Positions 1 through 6,539 are shown, counted from the first letter of the stretch. The stretch: 9,456 nucleotides of DNA from Candidatus Rifleibacteriota bacterium (GCA_029565415.1 JAKQOH010000096.1:1-9456); one strand, 5' to 3'. Notes: a model not told the origin generated them from the sequence alone. Program-made: numbers and translations.

Positions 1-1
1 G

Positions 2-163
2 AGGAACGGCCTTTCCCTTGCCGACGCAGCCCGGGCCCTTGGCATCACGTCGCGAACCGTCTCGGCCTACGGCACGGGCGAAAGGCCGGTCCCGCTCTAC
101 ATCACCCTTGCCTGCAAAGGCTGGGAGGCCGAACGCCAGCCAGGACACAAAAAAGCGGCCTGA
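2..163 (+). CDS. HTH-domain protein, C-terminal fragment (5' end outside window)
   Basis: This is an open frame from the first bases of the window to a TGA, giving 53 residues. The peptide starts RNGLSLADAARALGITSRTV, then has a GE-RP-P turn and CKGWEAE near its end. The stretch LADAARALGITSRTVSAYGTGERPVP reads as a helix-turn-helix: an Ala-rich first helix, the LGI turn, a recognition helix with SRTVSAY, then a GE+P turn. This pattern with a terminal CKGWEAE is common at the C-terminus of small XRE-like proteins and of DUF2442 proteins with an added HTH; that family link is from memory. It is probably a DNA-binding regulator, perhaps the antitoxin side of a pair whose partner lies upstream. 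The N-terminal part cannot be seen, so the full architecture is unknown. It converges on the minus-strand gene at 344-1591. Confidence 0.72.
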   Translation, partial: RNGLSLADAARALGITSRTVSAYGTGERPVPLYITLACKGWEAERQPGHKKAA

Positions 164-311
164 TTACATATCAGCCTGGGCCGTCGTTTACCGGCATCGT
201 ATGCAAAGCCGTGTCAGAGGCGAAAATCTCTGCATCAACAGCTTGATGACCACTCATGCCATCCAAACCTCATCGAACGCCGCAGACAAGCGGAACTTTG
301 GGCCGTGCGCC

Positions 312-331
312 GGCCTTGATTCAACAAGGCC
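312..331. other. Inverted repeat between convergent genes
   Basis: GGCCTTG and CAAGGCC form a perfect 7-bp stem with a 6-base loop, 13 bases beyond the stop of the minus-strand gene and inside the 180-bp convergent gap (164-343). It is well placed to end transcription from one or both sides. There is no T-run on either strand, so it is not a classical intrinsic terminator. Nothing else recognisable is seen in the gap. Confidence 0.4.
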
Positions 332-343
332 CCTGAACGGCTT

Positions 344-1591
344 TCAATTTCCGCTCGAATCGCTGGTTAGCTGTTTCTTTTTCGAGTTTACCCTTGTAAT
401 TACCTGGATGACACCCTGGGTAGTTTGCTTTTCTCCAGATATTGCATCAGCAGACTGTTTCTCGAATTCGGCAGAATTAAAGTCCCCGCCGATCTGGTCA
501 ATAATCTCTGCATAAATTGCCTGACACAAGTGAGGGAAGAATGACTCCTCATTTTTCTTTTCCACAAAATTCTCCAGATCGTTATCTTCGCCAAATTGTC
601 GTTGCTCGCCGAGATTCTTCTTTGCATTGTTTACGAGGTTGATTACCTGGCAATATGGATTCTTCTCATCCTGGAAGAACTTCTTCTCGAAACCATTCAG
701 GACGGAAACGATCTTTTCATTCAAAAAAGTATCCCGATACCCAGCCTGAACACGAAGATGGTTCCTGGGCCGGGCTACAATGCTGATTGATGAATCAAAA
801 GCGAATGTATCGTCTTCTTCGCGAAACAATCGGACTTTCAAGACGCCAATTCCATTGTCATTGGCAAAGTCAATTGCGTCCTCATCAAGTTCGGTTTCTC
901 GCTCCTCAAATACATCAAAAACAACCAGCCATTTTTCATTTGCCCAGCTTCCATTGATTGCAGTTTCCGCCAGCGCAGAGAGTAGTTCTCCGCGAATCAA
1001 CGGGCCGCACTTCAATTCAATTGATGACAGAACCCAGTTGGGGAGGTTGTCAACCGACTGAATTAATCTGCCTATTTCTGGATTCGCAAAAGCTTTTTTA
1101 AATTCATTCTCGCGAACCATTATCATATCAGGATTTGCCCACTTTTGATTCGATTGCTTGGGCGGAAGCGACAGAACTTTAGCCTCAAATTTCCTTTCCA
1201 ATACTATTGAAGCTGGCAGATGCAAGAACGCTTCCCAGTTTTCCCGTTCTTCTTGATTCGTTTGTTCAGAAGGTTTCTTTCCTCTTTTCAGTTTTCCATC
1301 CTTGCCTTCCCCCTCAGTTATGGAAACTCTGCTTTCGGCAATCTCGGAAAGTAACTGGTATCCCTTTTTTGGCCCAGGGTGGTGGAGTGTTCTACCTACG
1401 GCCCTTTTTAAATAGTTAATGAGATTTGTTTCAACTTGTAAATCCGACAATTCATCGGTGGTAATGCTGACTTCATTGAAAGACCTTGTGACAAGGTCAG
1501 CGATTTGGCCCGCTGAAAGATTTGAGGTCATTTTCAAAGCGAGAAGCTTCTCCAACTTTTCTTGAAGTCCCGGAAATTTCGCTTTGCTCAT
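344..1591 (-). CDS. HrgA-like protein: winged-helix-like N-terminus and PD-(D/E)xK-like core
   Basis: This is a 415-aa protein with the strong site AAGGAG 5 bases before its ATG. Residues about 21-82 look like a winged-helix domain ending in KKGYQLL. A charged, low-complexity linker follows at about 91-118. Residues about 150-280 carry NPDMIMV (P154, D155), then IELK (E192, K194), the strands SWANEKWLVVFDV (215-227) and DNGIGVLKV (245-253). The order PD...ExK followed by 'SWAN..(Y/W)LV' and 'GIGV+K' matches the C-terminal part of HrgA/COG2958 proteins, known beside restriction-modification genes in Helicobacter. This points to a nuclease-fold protein that binds or cuts DNA. The tail (about 300-415) is charged and has no domain I recognise. 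The gene is clearly AT-richer than its neighbours, which suggests separate acquisition. The family call is from remembered motifs, and catalytic activity is inference. Confidence 0.6.
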   Translation of the reverse strand: MSKAKFPGLQEKLEKLLALKMTSNLSAGQIADLVTRSFNEVSITTDELSDLQVETNLINYLKRAVGRTLHHPGPKKGYQLLSEIAESRVSITEGEGKDGKLKRGKKPSEQTNQEERENWEAFLHLPASIVLERKFEAKVLSLPPKQSNQKWANPDMIMVRENEFKKAFANPEIGRLIQSVDNLPNWVLSSIELKCGPLIRGELLSALAETAINGSWANEKWLVVFDVFEERETELDEDAIDFANDNGIGVLKVRLFREEDDTFAFDSSISIVARPRNHLRVQAGYRDTFLNEKIVSVLNGFEKKFFQDEKNPYCQVINLVNNAKKNLGEQRQFGEDNDLENFVEKKNEESFFPHLCQAIYAEIIDQIGGDFNSAEFEKQSADAISGEKQTTQGVIQVITRVNSKKKQLTSDSSGN

Positions 1592-1604
1592 AAAAACTCC
1601 TTAA
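1592..1604 (-). promoter_or_regulatory. Ribosome binding site of the HrgA-like gene
   Basis: On the minus strand the start codon is preceded by TTAAGGAGTTTTT, a near-perfect Shine-Dalgarno site with 5-base spacing. This fixes the start at 1591. A short hairpin, CTGT-CAAAA-ACAG, lies just before it. I see no convincing -35/-10 pair in the 116-bp gap, so the gene could be read from its own weak promoter or through from the cluster upstream. Confidence 0.7.
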
Positions 1605-1648
1605 CTGTTTTTGACAGCTATGTGCGCATTCCTATAAATCCGCCCATC

Positions 1649-1682
1649 TGCTCCGAATGAATTCGTCCGACCTTTCGGAGCA
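1649..1682. terminator. 9-bp inverted repeat after the 721-aa gene
   Basis: TGCTCCGAA (1649-1657) and TTCGGAGCA (1674-1682) are perfect complements with a 16-base loop. They lie 25 bases beyond the stop of the 721-aa gene and 57 bases before the next start codon on the same strand. The position fits a terminator or transcript-end stabiliser separating the two units. No U-run follows on either strand, and the symmetry could equally be an operator for the HrgA-like gene. Confidence 0.35.
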
Positions 1683-1707
1683 AAGCCGCACGCCTCACGA
1701 CACGAAA

Positions 1708-3873
1708 TTATTTTCTGATCCCTGGAGAGCTTAAGAACGCGATCATGCTCATATTGATGATGTCGGATCGAATATTCGGCTCGATGATTTCGCTCACATC
1801 GATTTTCGCATCGGGTCTTGGAAAGAGCTCTACAGCGGCCGCGGCAATCTCGAAAAGGTCGTCGCTCATGCCGGGTTGTGGGCAGGTGAACCAGATGATG
1901 GCGTATGCGGCTTCGGAGAGGATTGGTTCACTGCGAATCTTTTCGAGAAGAAGGTTGCGGGTTCCAGACCATCGGAAAATGCGGAATGATGGATAGTTTC
2001 GCAATGCCGCGAACAGCTTTCCCGGATCGAGCGTCGAAACGATTTCCTCCCCCCAGCCACCTGGGAGAAGGCCATCGGCGCCCGGCAGGCGACCTCCGGC
2101 CGGTTCAGGCATCATGCAGAGATGTGTCTCACACCCGGTTTTAGAAATCGTTTTGAATCGGGGTGGCCCTTCGAGTATGCGCATGATGACGAACGACGCA
2201 GATGGAATTCCGAACGCCTTCTTAATCTCGGCGGCCATCTTCCAGTTCCAGGTGATGTCTTCCGAGATGTCCACCGTGAAACAGGCTTTTTCGAGATCGT
2301 ATCGAACGACACCGCGCGGAATATCCAGGGCCGTGTTCGTTTCGAGCTCGGGGAACCGGGAGATCATCGCCGGCCAGAAATCAGAGAACACGAGTTTCGA
2401 TGTGAGATACTTCCCGATCGTTTTCCCGCGTCGCAGACTCGAGGAAAAGGGAATGACCTTGTTTTCGTGAATCCAGAACAGCCCCAGGCGAGGCGACCGC
2501 TTCCGTCGGGAAAGGCGGTTCAGGCGACGCTCGATTCGCGCCCATGCGCAATCGTCGAACGGCCATTTCTCGATCTTCGGCTGATACCGTTTCAACGCTT
2601 CTTCTCGCAGAACACCAGGTGTTTCGGATTCCCAGAGTTCATCGAGAAAGCCGGGAAATCGTTCATTGAACTCGGCAATGGACCTCTCAACATTCAGCAA
2701 GCCTTCCGGCAGTCTTTCGGTTTCGGGTCGATCTATCGATCGGATGGCATCGTCAAGAATCACGGCGCAGTCATCATCAAAGGCGTGGCGCATGATCGCC
2801 TCGATATATGCGGGGCCCCCGGCTTCCTTCAGCCGCCCGGTTTGGCGCAGGCGGTCGATGACCTTGTCATACAGGAGCCACTCCTTTCGGGCGTGCATTT
2901 CCACCATCTGCCCGAACAGCGTCTTGTGCTCGGGAATCATGAATCGTTCCGGCGTGAGTTTCGAAAACACCTTCTCCTTCAGCTCCGACAGATGCCCGCC
3001 GTCGGAGAGCAGCACTCCGAGCAGGAGAGCCTCCTCCTCCCGTGGCGGAGTCCGAATCTCCTCCGGGCAAGCGGTATCGAAGAAAAAGATCCCGTCACAT
3101 TCGATAACATCTGCAGCATCACCGGCATAGACGCCCATGCCGACGTCAAGCTCGACAGAGTCATCATCTAAATACCTTACGATATCTTTGCAGAACTCAT
3201 CGGCGCGAGGTTGCAATTCCCGTTCCGAAAAGTGCAGGAATACGGATCCGGAAGAAGCCTTTCTATAGTTACAATGACACTTCATCGAATGAAGATCGGC
3301 GTATCGCCCCGTCCAGGTGATGACCTTATACGCAGGATATGATTCAAGTTTCTTCAGCAGACGTTCATGGGAGAATCTGAAGATTTCCTCAGACGCGCGT
3401 CGCATGGTGAAACCGTTGTTTCTCCCCTTTTTCACGGTGAGCCTCGGCGTTTCGATGGTTCGCAGCCGGGGAATGACGACAGATCGTGCCGGGATATGGA
3501 ATCGCCGCCTGATCACAGCGATCAGCGCCCTGTTCGAAAGAATTTCGGCCGGTGCGACGATCTCGAATGCCCCGTTCACCAGCTCAAAGGTGACGTAGCC
3601 GTCGCACATCCCCTGCCCCTCTTGCCGGCGAAGCTCCGGGAAACGCTGAATCACCCTTCTCTGGTGCTCCGCGAGAGAGTTCATGGCGAGCAGCCAGATG
3701 TGATCCTGCTCCGTTTTGTCGAGGCTGACGGTCTGGATGAAGATGTTCCCCCGATACACGACGAAATGCCCGAGCCGGGGCATCGGCGTCAGGGAGAGCA
3801 GGAACTTCAGCCGCTTTTCGATACGGTCCCATTGTTTCTCGTCGTGGAGCCAATCATGCCGGTAGAGTTTCAT
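1708..3873 (-). CDS. Duplicated-unit protein with a central DnaB N-terminal-like domain
   Basis: This is a 721-aa protein with an AAAGGAGGG site 7 bases before its ATG. Its ends are diverged copies of one unit. WDRIEKRL..PRLG.F (15-37) matches WARIERRL..PRLGLF (444-466). RFPEL occurs at 77-81 and 506-510. FHIPARSVVI (125-134) matches FGIPSASFVI (554-563). LLKKLESYPAYKVITWTG (172-189) matches LFAALRNYPSFRIFRWSG (620-637). Between them, residues about 276-380 resemble the DnaB_N domain: PPREEEALLLGVLLSDGG, a helix with IPEHKTLFGQM, then LRQTGRLKEAGGPAYIEAI. In replicative helicases DnaB_N mediates ring assembly and primase contact. There is no RecA-like ATPase domain, so this is not a helicase. 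The long unit is not one I recognise. No signal peptide or membrane segment is visible, so a cytoplasmic role is likely. It is the last gene of the minus-strand cluster. Confidence 0.8.
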   Translation of the reverse strand: MKLYRHDWLHDEKQWDRIEKRLKFLLSLTPMPRLGHFVVYRGNIFIQTVSLDKTEQDHIWLLAMNSLAEHQRRVIQRFPELRRQEGQGMCDGYVTFELVNGAFEIVAPAEILSNRALIAVIRRRFHIPARSVVIPRLRTIETPRLTVKKGRNNGFTMRRASEEIFRFSHERLLKKLESYPAYKVITWTGRYADLHSMKCHCNYRKASSGSVFLHFSERELQPRADEFCKDIVRYLDDDSVELDVGMGVYAGDAADVIECDGIFFFDTACPEEIRTPPREEEALLLGVLLSDGGHLSELKEKVFSKLTPERFMIPEHKTLFGQMVEMHARKEWLLYDKVIDRLRQTGRLKEAGGPAYIEAIMRHAFDDDCAVILDDAIRSIDRPETERLPEGLLNVERSIAEFNERFPGFLDELWESETPGVLREEALKRYQPKIEKWPFDDCAWARIERRLNRLSRRKRSPRLGLFWIHENKVIPFSSSLRRGKTIGKYLTSKLVFSDFWPAMISRFPELETNTALDIPRGVVRYDLEKACFTVDISEDITWNWKMAAEIKKAFGIPSASFVIMRILEGPPRFKTISKTGCETHLCMMPEPAGGRLPGADGLLPGGWGEEIVSTLDPGKLFAALRNYPSFRIFRWSGTRNLLLEKIRSEPILSEAAYAIIWFTCPQPGMSDDLFEIAAAAVELFPRPDAKIDVSEIIEPNIRSDIINMSMIAFLSSPGIRK

Positions 3874-3894
3874 TCAGGCACCCTCCTTTCCATT

Positions 3895-3934
3895 ATCTGC
3901 CGTGCGAGGAACTGGCGCGTCGATACGGGCAGAT
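3895..3934. other. Intercistronic hairpin before the 721-aa gene
   Basis: ATCTGCCGT (3895-3903) and ACGGGCAGAT (3925-3934) pair over nine bases with one bulged base. The hairpin fills most of the 71-bp gap between the 169-aa gene and the 721-aa gene, and its 3' foot on the minus transcript is a few bases before the ribosome binding site. It could tune translation of the 721-aa gene or stabilise a processed mRNA. There is no U-run, so it is not a classical terminator. Confidence 0.4.
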
Positions 3935-3944
3935 GTGCGAATCA

Positions 3945-4454
3945 TCATGGTTGCCCCCTCTCGGCAGGCGGTTCGTTCCGGGGGTCTGCAACCATAAGCC
4001 GTGCAGAAAACTCTTCCTTCCTGAAATGTTTTACAAAACGGCCGCAGCAAAAATCAGACAGGATGATCTTCCGTTTCGCAAAGAAGAATTCCCAGGCTTC
4101 ATCGGCTATCGCGTCATCGGATTGCGGGTCGCGAAGGTCGTATATATCGCGGCTCTCAAAGTGGACCCAGAGCCCGCTGCCGGCTTTCCAGAAAAGCGCA
4201 CACCAGTCCTTCCCATAATATGTATCGTTCAATATGTATGTCCAGTGAAAATGTCGGCAATAGCCATGCGTTTCGAGAAGTCGCGTGATTCTGCACGGGT
4301 GATCGATATGGCGGAGATGCTCGAGCGGATCAGTTCCGATCATCGTGTTGGAAAAGCGCTCGGGTTCGGATTTCCGAATTGCCAGTTCGAGACTTTCGGG
4401 AAAGGGGAAATGCTTCCTGATAAACGCCTCGCGCCTGCGTTTGTATTCGTTCAT
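3945..4454 (-). CDS. Unrecognised 169-aa cytoplasmic protein
   Basis: The frame is open further upstream, but the ATG at 4454 (protein MNEYKRRREAF) has a GGAAGGGA site just before it and starts 17 bases after the preceding gene ends. I therefore choose 4452-4454 as the start. The N-terminus is basic. The middle has CRHFHWTYILNDTYYGKDW (67-85) and LFWKAGSGLWVHFESRD (87-103), which look like beta strands rich in aromatics. The end has FFFAKRKIILSDFCC (123-137), followed by a polar tail and tandem TGA stops. There is no signal peptide or membrane span. I recognise no family. Its tight spacing to the cREC-type gene says the two are co-expressed and probably act together. The upstream extension overlaps that gene and looks non-coding. 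Confidence 0.65.
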   Translation of the reverse strand: MNEYKRRREAFIRKHFPFPESLELAIRKSEPERFSNTMIGTDPLEHLRHIDHPCRITRLLETHGYCRHFHWTYILNDTYYGKDWCALFWKAGSGLWVHFESRDIYDLRDPQSDDAIADEAWEFFFAKRKIILSDFCCGRFVKHFRKEEFSARLMVADPRNEPPAERGQP

Positions 4455-4471
4455 TCCGCTTCCCTTCCTTC

Positions 4472-4882
4472 TCATTTTATGCCCAGGGCTTCGAGAGCAC
4501 GGTCTTTCCAGATGGTCTGGATCCAGTCGTCGGGGTAAAGAAGTTCGGATTTCACCCAGATGACGTTCCACCCGTGCCGGGCAAGACGTTGCTTCATGAC
4601 AAGCGCGCCCACCTCGTTCGACGTGTGAATCATCACCGGGCAGAAGGGCGCCAGAAGATTCAGGAAGTCGACGACGAAACAGCCGCAGGCGATTCCGAGG
4701 TTGCCGCAGGGGGTCTCGTGGGGTTGCAGGTCGTGGTCCAACGAGAGAAGCTGAATCATCGTGCGATGGGAATGAAGGTATGCGACAGCCTCGAACGCGT
4801 CATTTCTAACGGCAATATCCAGACCCAGGTCTGCAAACTGGCGAATCCGGGTTTCACTGTCTTCAAGAAGAAAGATGCCCAT
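4472..4882 (-). CDS. cREC-type receiver-like protein (small paralog)
   Basis: This is a 136-aa single-domain protein. It begins MGIFLLEDSETRIRQF, a first beta strand with an acidic pair (E7, D8). It then has LSLDHDL (46-52; D49, D51), a variable loop, and PVMIHTSN (82-89) followed by a helix with MKQRL. The order L(E/D)D...DHDL...(I/V)H(T/S)SN is that of the cyclic-phosphate processing receiver domain, a CheY-like fold described by comparative genomics in RNA-repair and conflict contexts and predicted to act on cyclic-phosphate ends. I recall that family from motifs only. It is shorter than and clearly homologous to the protein at 5878-6411. I prefer the ATG at 4882, which has AAAGGCAGG upstream, over in-frame starts up to 4960 that would add an unrelated basic leader. 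The 169-aa gene follows after 17 bases. Confidence 0.72.
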   Translation of the reverse strand: MGIFLLEDSETRIRQFADLGLDIAVRNDAFEAVAYLHSHRTMIQLLSLDHDLQPHETPCGNLGIACGCFVVDFLNLLAPFCPVMIHTSNEVGALVMKQRLARHGWNVIWVKSELLYPDDWIQTIWKDRALEALGIK

Positions 4883-5013
4883 GTGGTTGCTACCTGCCTT
4901 TCTTCGATATTTCAAGCCGACATTTTCCCGCCCCGATGCCGAATGTTCTACAATCAACACCGCTTTTCTGACGTATATGTCGAACGAAATGCTCGCCAGT
5001 CAGGCCGGTCTGG
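4883..5013 (-). promoter_or_regulatory. 131-bp gap with a possible third promoter element
   Basis: Between the HTH gene and the small cREC gene the minus strand carries TTCGACATATACG (near 4971-4985), a weaker relative of the TTCGAATATATG box found before the other two genes. A CTGACT hexamer lies 17 bases upstream of ACATAT and could act as -35/-10. The match is partial, so this may be a weak internal promoter or chance. An imperfect 18-bp palindrome (CCAG...CTGG) follows the HTH stop codon and has no U-run. Confidence 0.3.
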
Positions 5014-5652
5014 TCACGTCGTGCAGTTTCTGAATACCCCCGGGGGAATTTCACGGCCTTTATAGGAAAGCATCATGGGGGGAATCGATTTGGCGGCGGC
5101 TTCGAAGGGCCCGATGAAACGTCCATCGGTGTCGAATTTCATGCCGTTGTCGTATGTCTGCTGGTATCGATAGCCGGTGATCTTCCCGAAGGTGATGATC
5201 ACGCCCTTGCTCGATTCATAGTGGCGGCGGATGATTTCGCCGATTTCTTCATGGCTCATGTTCTCCGACCTGACGGGGACGAAGCGCATAGAGGGAGCAC
5301 CAGAGACGATAGCGGCAAAAATCGGGGAAGGAATCGTACGTTCGGTCTCGACAAACAGGTGGGGCTGAAACTCAGCTCGTGCTTTCGCGATCCGTGCGGC
5401 GATCTCCTGTTTACAATCGCGTTCGAGCTCCTCGACCACCTTTCGGATCATTATATTCGGCTCGAGATGCAACGCCACGGCGATACGACACAGCAGGTCT
5501 TCTCCTTTATCGACACCGGCGAGAAACTTTTCGATGCGGCGGATCCCTTTCGCCGAATTCCTGTATCCGAGGGCGCGTGAAAAGGGTCCGCGTCCGTCTC
5601 GTTTCACGGCTTGCCCGACCAGTGTCCTGAGCTCTTCGAGATACACGCCCAT
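5014..5652 (-). CDS. HTH-like protein of an unnamed family, 212 aa
   Basis: The start at 5652 is set by a very strong GGGAGGGGG site 5 bases upstream of the ATG. In-frame codons up to 5778 would run through the shared promoter-like element. Residues about 20-65 (GPFSRALGYRNSAKGIRRIEKF, then ALHLE) look like a helix-turn-helix with an LGYxNxxKGxRRIEKFL signature. I recall this signature from unnamed bacterial proteins. Residues 73-95 form a charged helix. QPHLFVETERTIPSPIF (96-112), an RFVPV strand and FGKITGYRY (155-163) form a conserved-looking C-terminal part of unknown function. The HTH and its place directly behind a repeated AT-rich element make it a candidate regulator of the cluster. 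That role is inference, and an RNA-binding or effector role is also possible. Confidence 0.68.
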   Translation of the reverse strand: MGVYLEELRTLVGQAVKRDGRGPFSRALGYRNSAKGIRRIEKFLAGVDKGEDLLCRIAVALHLEPNIMIRKVVEELERDCKQEIAARIAKARAEFQPHLFVETERTIPSPIFAAIVSGAPSMRFVPVRSENMSHEEIGEIIRRHYESSKGVIITFGKITGYRYQQTYDNGMKFDTDGRFIGPFEAAAKSIPPMMLSYKGREIPPGVFRNCTT

Positions 5653-5710
5653 GGTGTCCCCCTCCCTCGGTCTTGATTCGGGCTCGAGATCTGGAAAATC
5701 GGTCATCATC

Positions 5711-5741
5711 CATATATTCGAAATTTCTTTGGAAAATTTAA
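5711..5741 (-). promoter_or_regulatory. Shared AT-rich promoter/operator element, copy B
   Basis: Read on the minus strand, this 31-bp element begins TTAAATTTT and ends TTCGAATATATG with 10 bases between. The same two blocks, 11 bases apart, occur before the gene at 5878-6411. The element ends 58 bases before the ATG at 5652. A TATATG or AATATA hexamer at its 3' end could be a -10 with TTAAAT as a poor -35 (about 17 bases apart). Conservation at equal distance from two start codons supports a regulatory role more than the hexamers do. Confidence 0.55.
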
Positions 5742-5877
5742 CAATTTCGGCAATGGTGTTTTTGCGACGAGTGGCCAATTTTCGCGACGGCCTTTGATCA
5801 AGAAGAGACGGTGATTGAGATAGTATGTTCTTTACAGAATCTCCCGCTATCGTCGTTCGCCGGATTATGCGAAGGAA

Positions 5878-6411
5878 TCAGCGTTTCTGAAATTTGAGTA
5901 TTTCACTCTGAATTCGCTTTTCCAGTTCGGAATCTTCGGAAGCTGGAACGTCGTCTTTCCCCTCACGAGTGCTTACCAGGTGAACCCATTCGTCCTCGAT
6001 CCAGAGCGTGTTTTCATGCGGGACCACCCGCCCGGTCCGGTAGCCGGCCTTTTTGAGCCTGTTTTCCATCATCTGTGCGGTTTTACACCGTGCGCTATGC
6101 ACGATGACCATGGGGAGGGAGCCGTCCTTTGGCGCCGAAGATTCAAGCCATTCCACAACATCCATACCGTCGCCGGGCCATGGCATCGATTCGCCCGGTC
6201 GGTAGAGATCATAATCGAGGGATATGATGCCAACGTTCGGAGCGTTCGCTTCCAACCAGCCGATGGCGGCTCGAGAGTCCTCGAAGAAAATCGGAGTATA
6301 TGAAAGCCGCAAAGATTCGAGAGCTCTCGTCATCCGCCCGATGCGCGAAGGATCATTCTCGATGATGCACAGGTATCCGGTCTTTCCCGCAACTTCCGTG
6401 TTCGCAATCAT
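5878..6411 (-). CDS. cREC-type receiver-like protein (large paralog)
   Basis: This is a 177-aa protein. The start is the ATG at 6411, which has GAGAGGGG 8 bases upstream. A GTG three codons earlier sits directly on that site and is less likely. The domain runs from LCIIENDPSRI (14-24, acidic pair E18/D20), through FFEDSRAAIGWLE, ISLDYDL (63-69) and GMDVVEWLE (82-90), to MVIVHSAR (101-108) and a helix with MMENRLKKAGYR. This is the same motif order as in the protein at 4472-4882, with DYDL for DHDL and HSAR for HTSN. The receiver-like fold is clear. The cyclic-phosphate-processing label is a family inference. An acidic tail (about 145-177) is unique to this copy. It is the first gene of the minus-strand cluster and has its own copy of the shared upstream element. 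Confidence 0.72.
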   Translation of the reverse strand: MIANTEVAGKTGYLCIIENDPSRIGRMTRALESLRLSYTPIFFEDSRAAIGWLEANAPNVGIISLDYDLYRPGESMPWPGDGMDVVEWLESSAPKDGSLPMVIVHSARCKTAQMMENRLKKAGYRTGRVVPHENTLWIEDEWVHLVSTREGKDDVPASEDSELEKRIQSEILKFQKR

Positions 6412-6466
6412 CGGTTTCACCCCTCTCGAGGGCAGAATTCCTCGCGATTCCTATCCGGAAAGTTCC

Positions 6467-6486
6467 CTTCGAACATATATTCGAAG
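6467..6486. promoter_or_regulatory. Perfect dyad CTTCGAA-N6-TTCGAAG (operator candidate)
   Basis: CTTCGAA (6467-6473) and TTCGAAG (6480-6486) are inverted 7-bp arms around CATATA, inside and just beyond the 3' end of shared element A. The size and symmetry fit a dimeric HTH regulator overlapping the -10 region of the leading cREC gene. Copy B keeps only one TTCGAA half. The HTH protein encoded downstream is the obvious candidate ligand, by inference. Confidence 0.5.
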
Positions 6487-6505
6487 ATTCCAGGGCAAAA
6501 TTTAA
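6474..6505 (-). promoter_or_regulatory. Shared AT-rich promoter/operator element, copy A
   Basis: This 32-bp element on the minus strand begins TTAAATTTT and ends TTCGAATATATG with 11 bases between. It ends 62 bases before the ATG at 6411. It matches copy B (5711-5741) with one base of length difference, and the bases just upstream also differ. It probably holds the main promoter of the cluster. Confidence 0.58.
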
Positions 6506-6539
6506 CTGTTTCTGAAGAATATTTTCAGCATTCCCTACC

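Noticed and set aside
2122..3171. Long + strand open frame opposite the 721-aa gene
   Set aside because: It mirrors the minus-strand gene, which has a strong ribosome binding site, an internal repeat and a domain match. The + frame has no recognisable motif.
4455..4571. N-terminal extension of the 169-aa protein
   Set aside because: It overlaps the end of the cREC-type gene, has a basic peptide without motif, and the ATG at 4454 has its own ribosome binding site.
4883..4960. N-terminal extension of the small cREC protein
   Set aside because: The first beta strand of the domain starts right after the ATG at 4882, and the extra residues fit no receiver-like fold.
5653..5778. N-terminal extension of the HTH protein to an ATG at 5778
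   Set aside because: It would translate the shared promoter-like element, and a much better ribosome binding site precedes the ATG at 5652.
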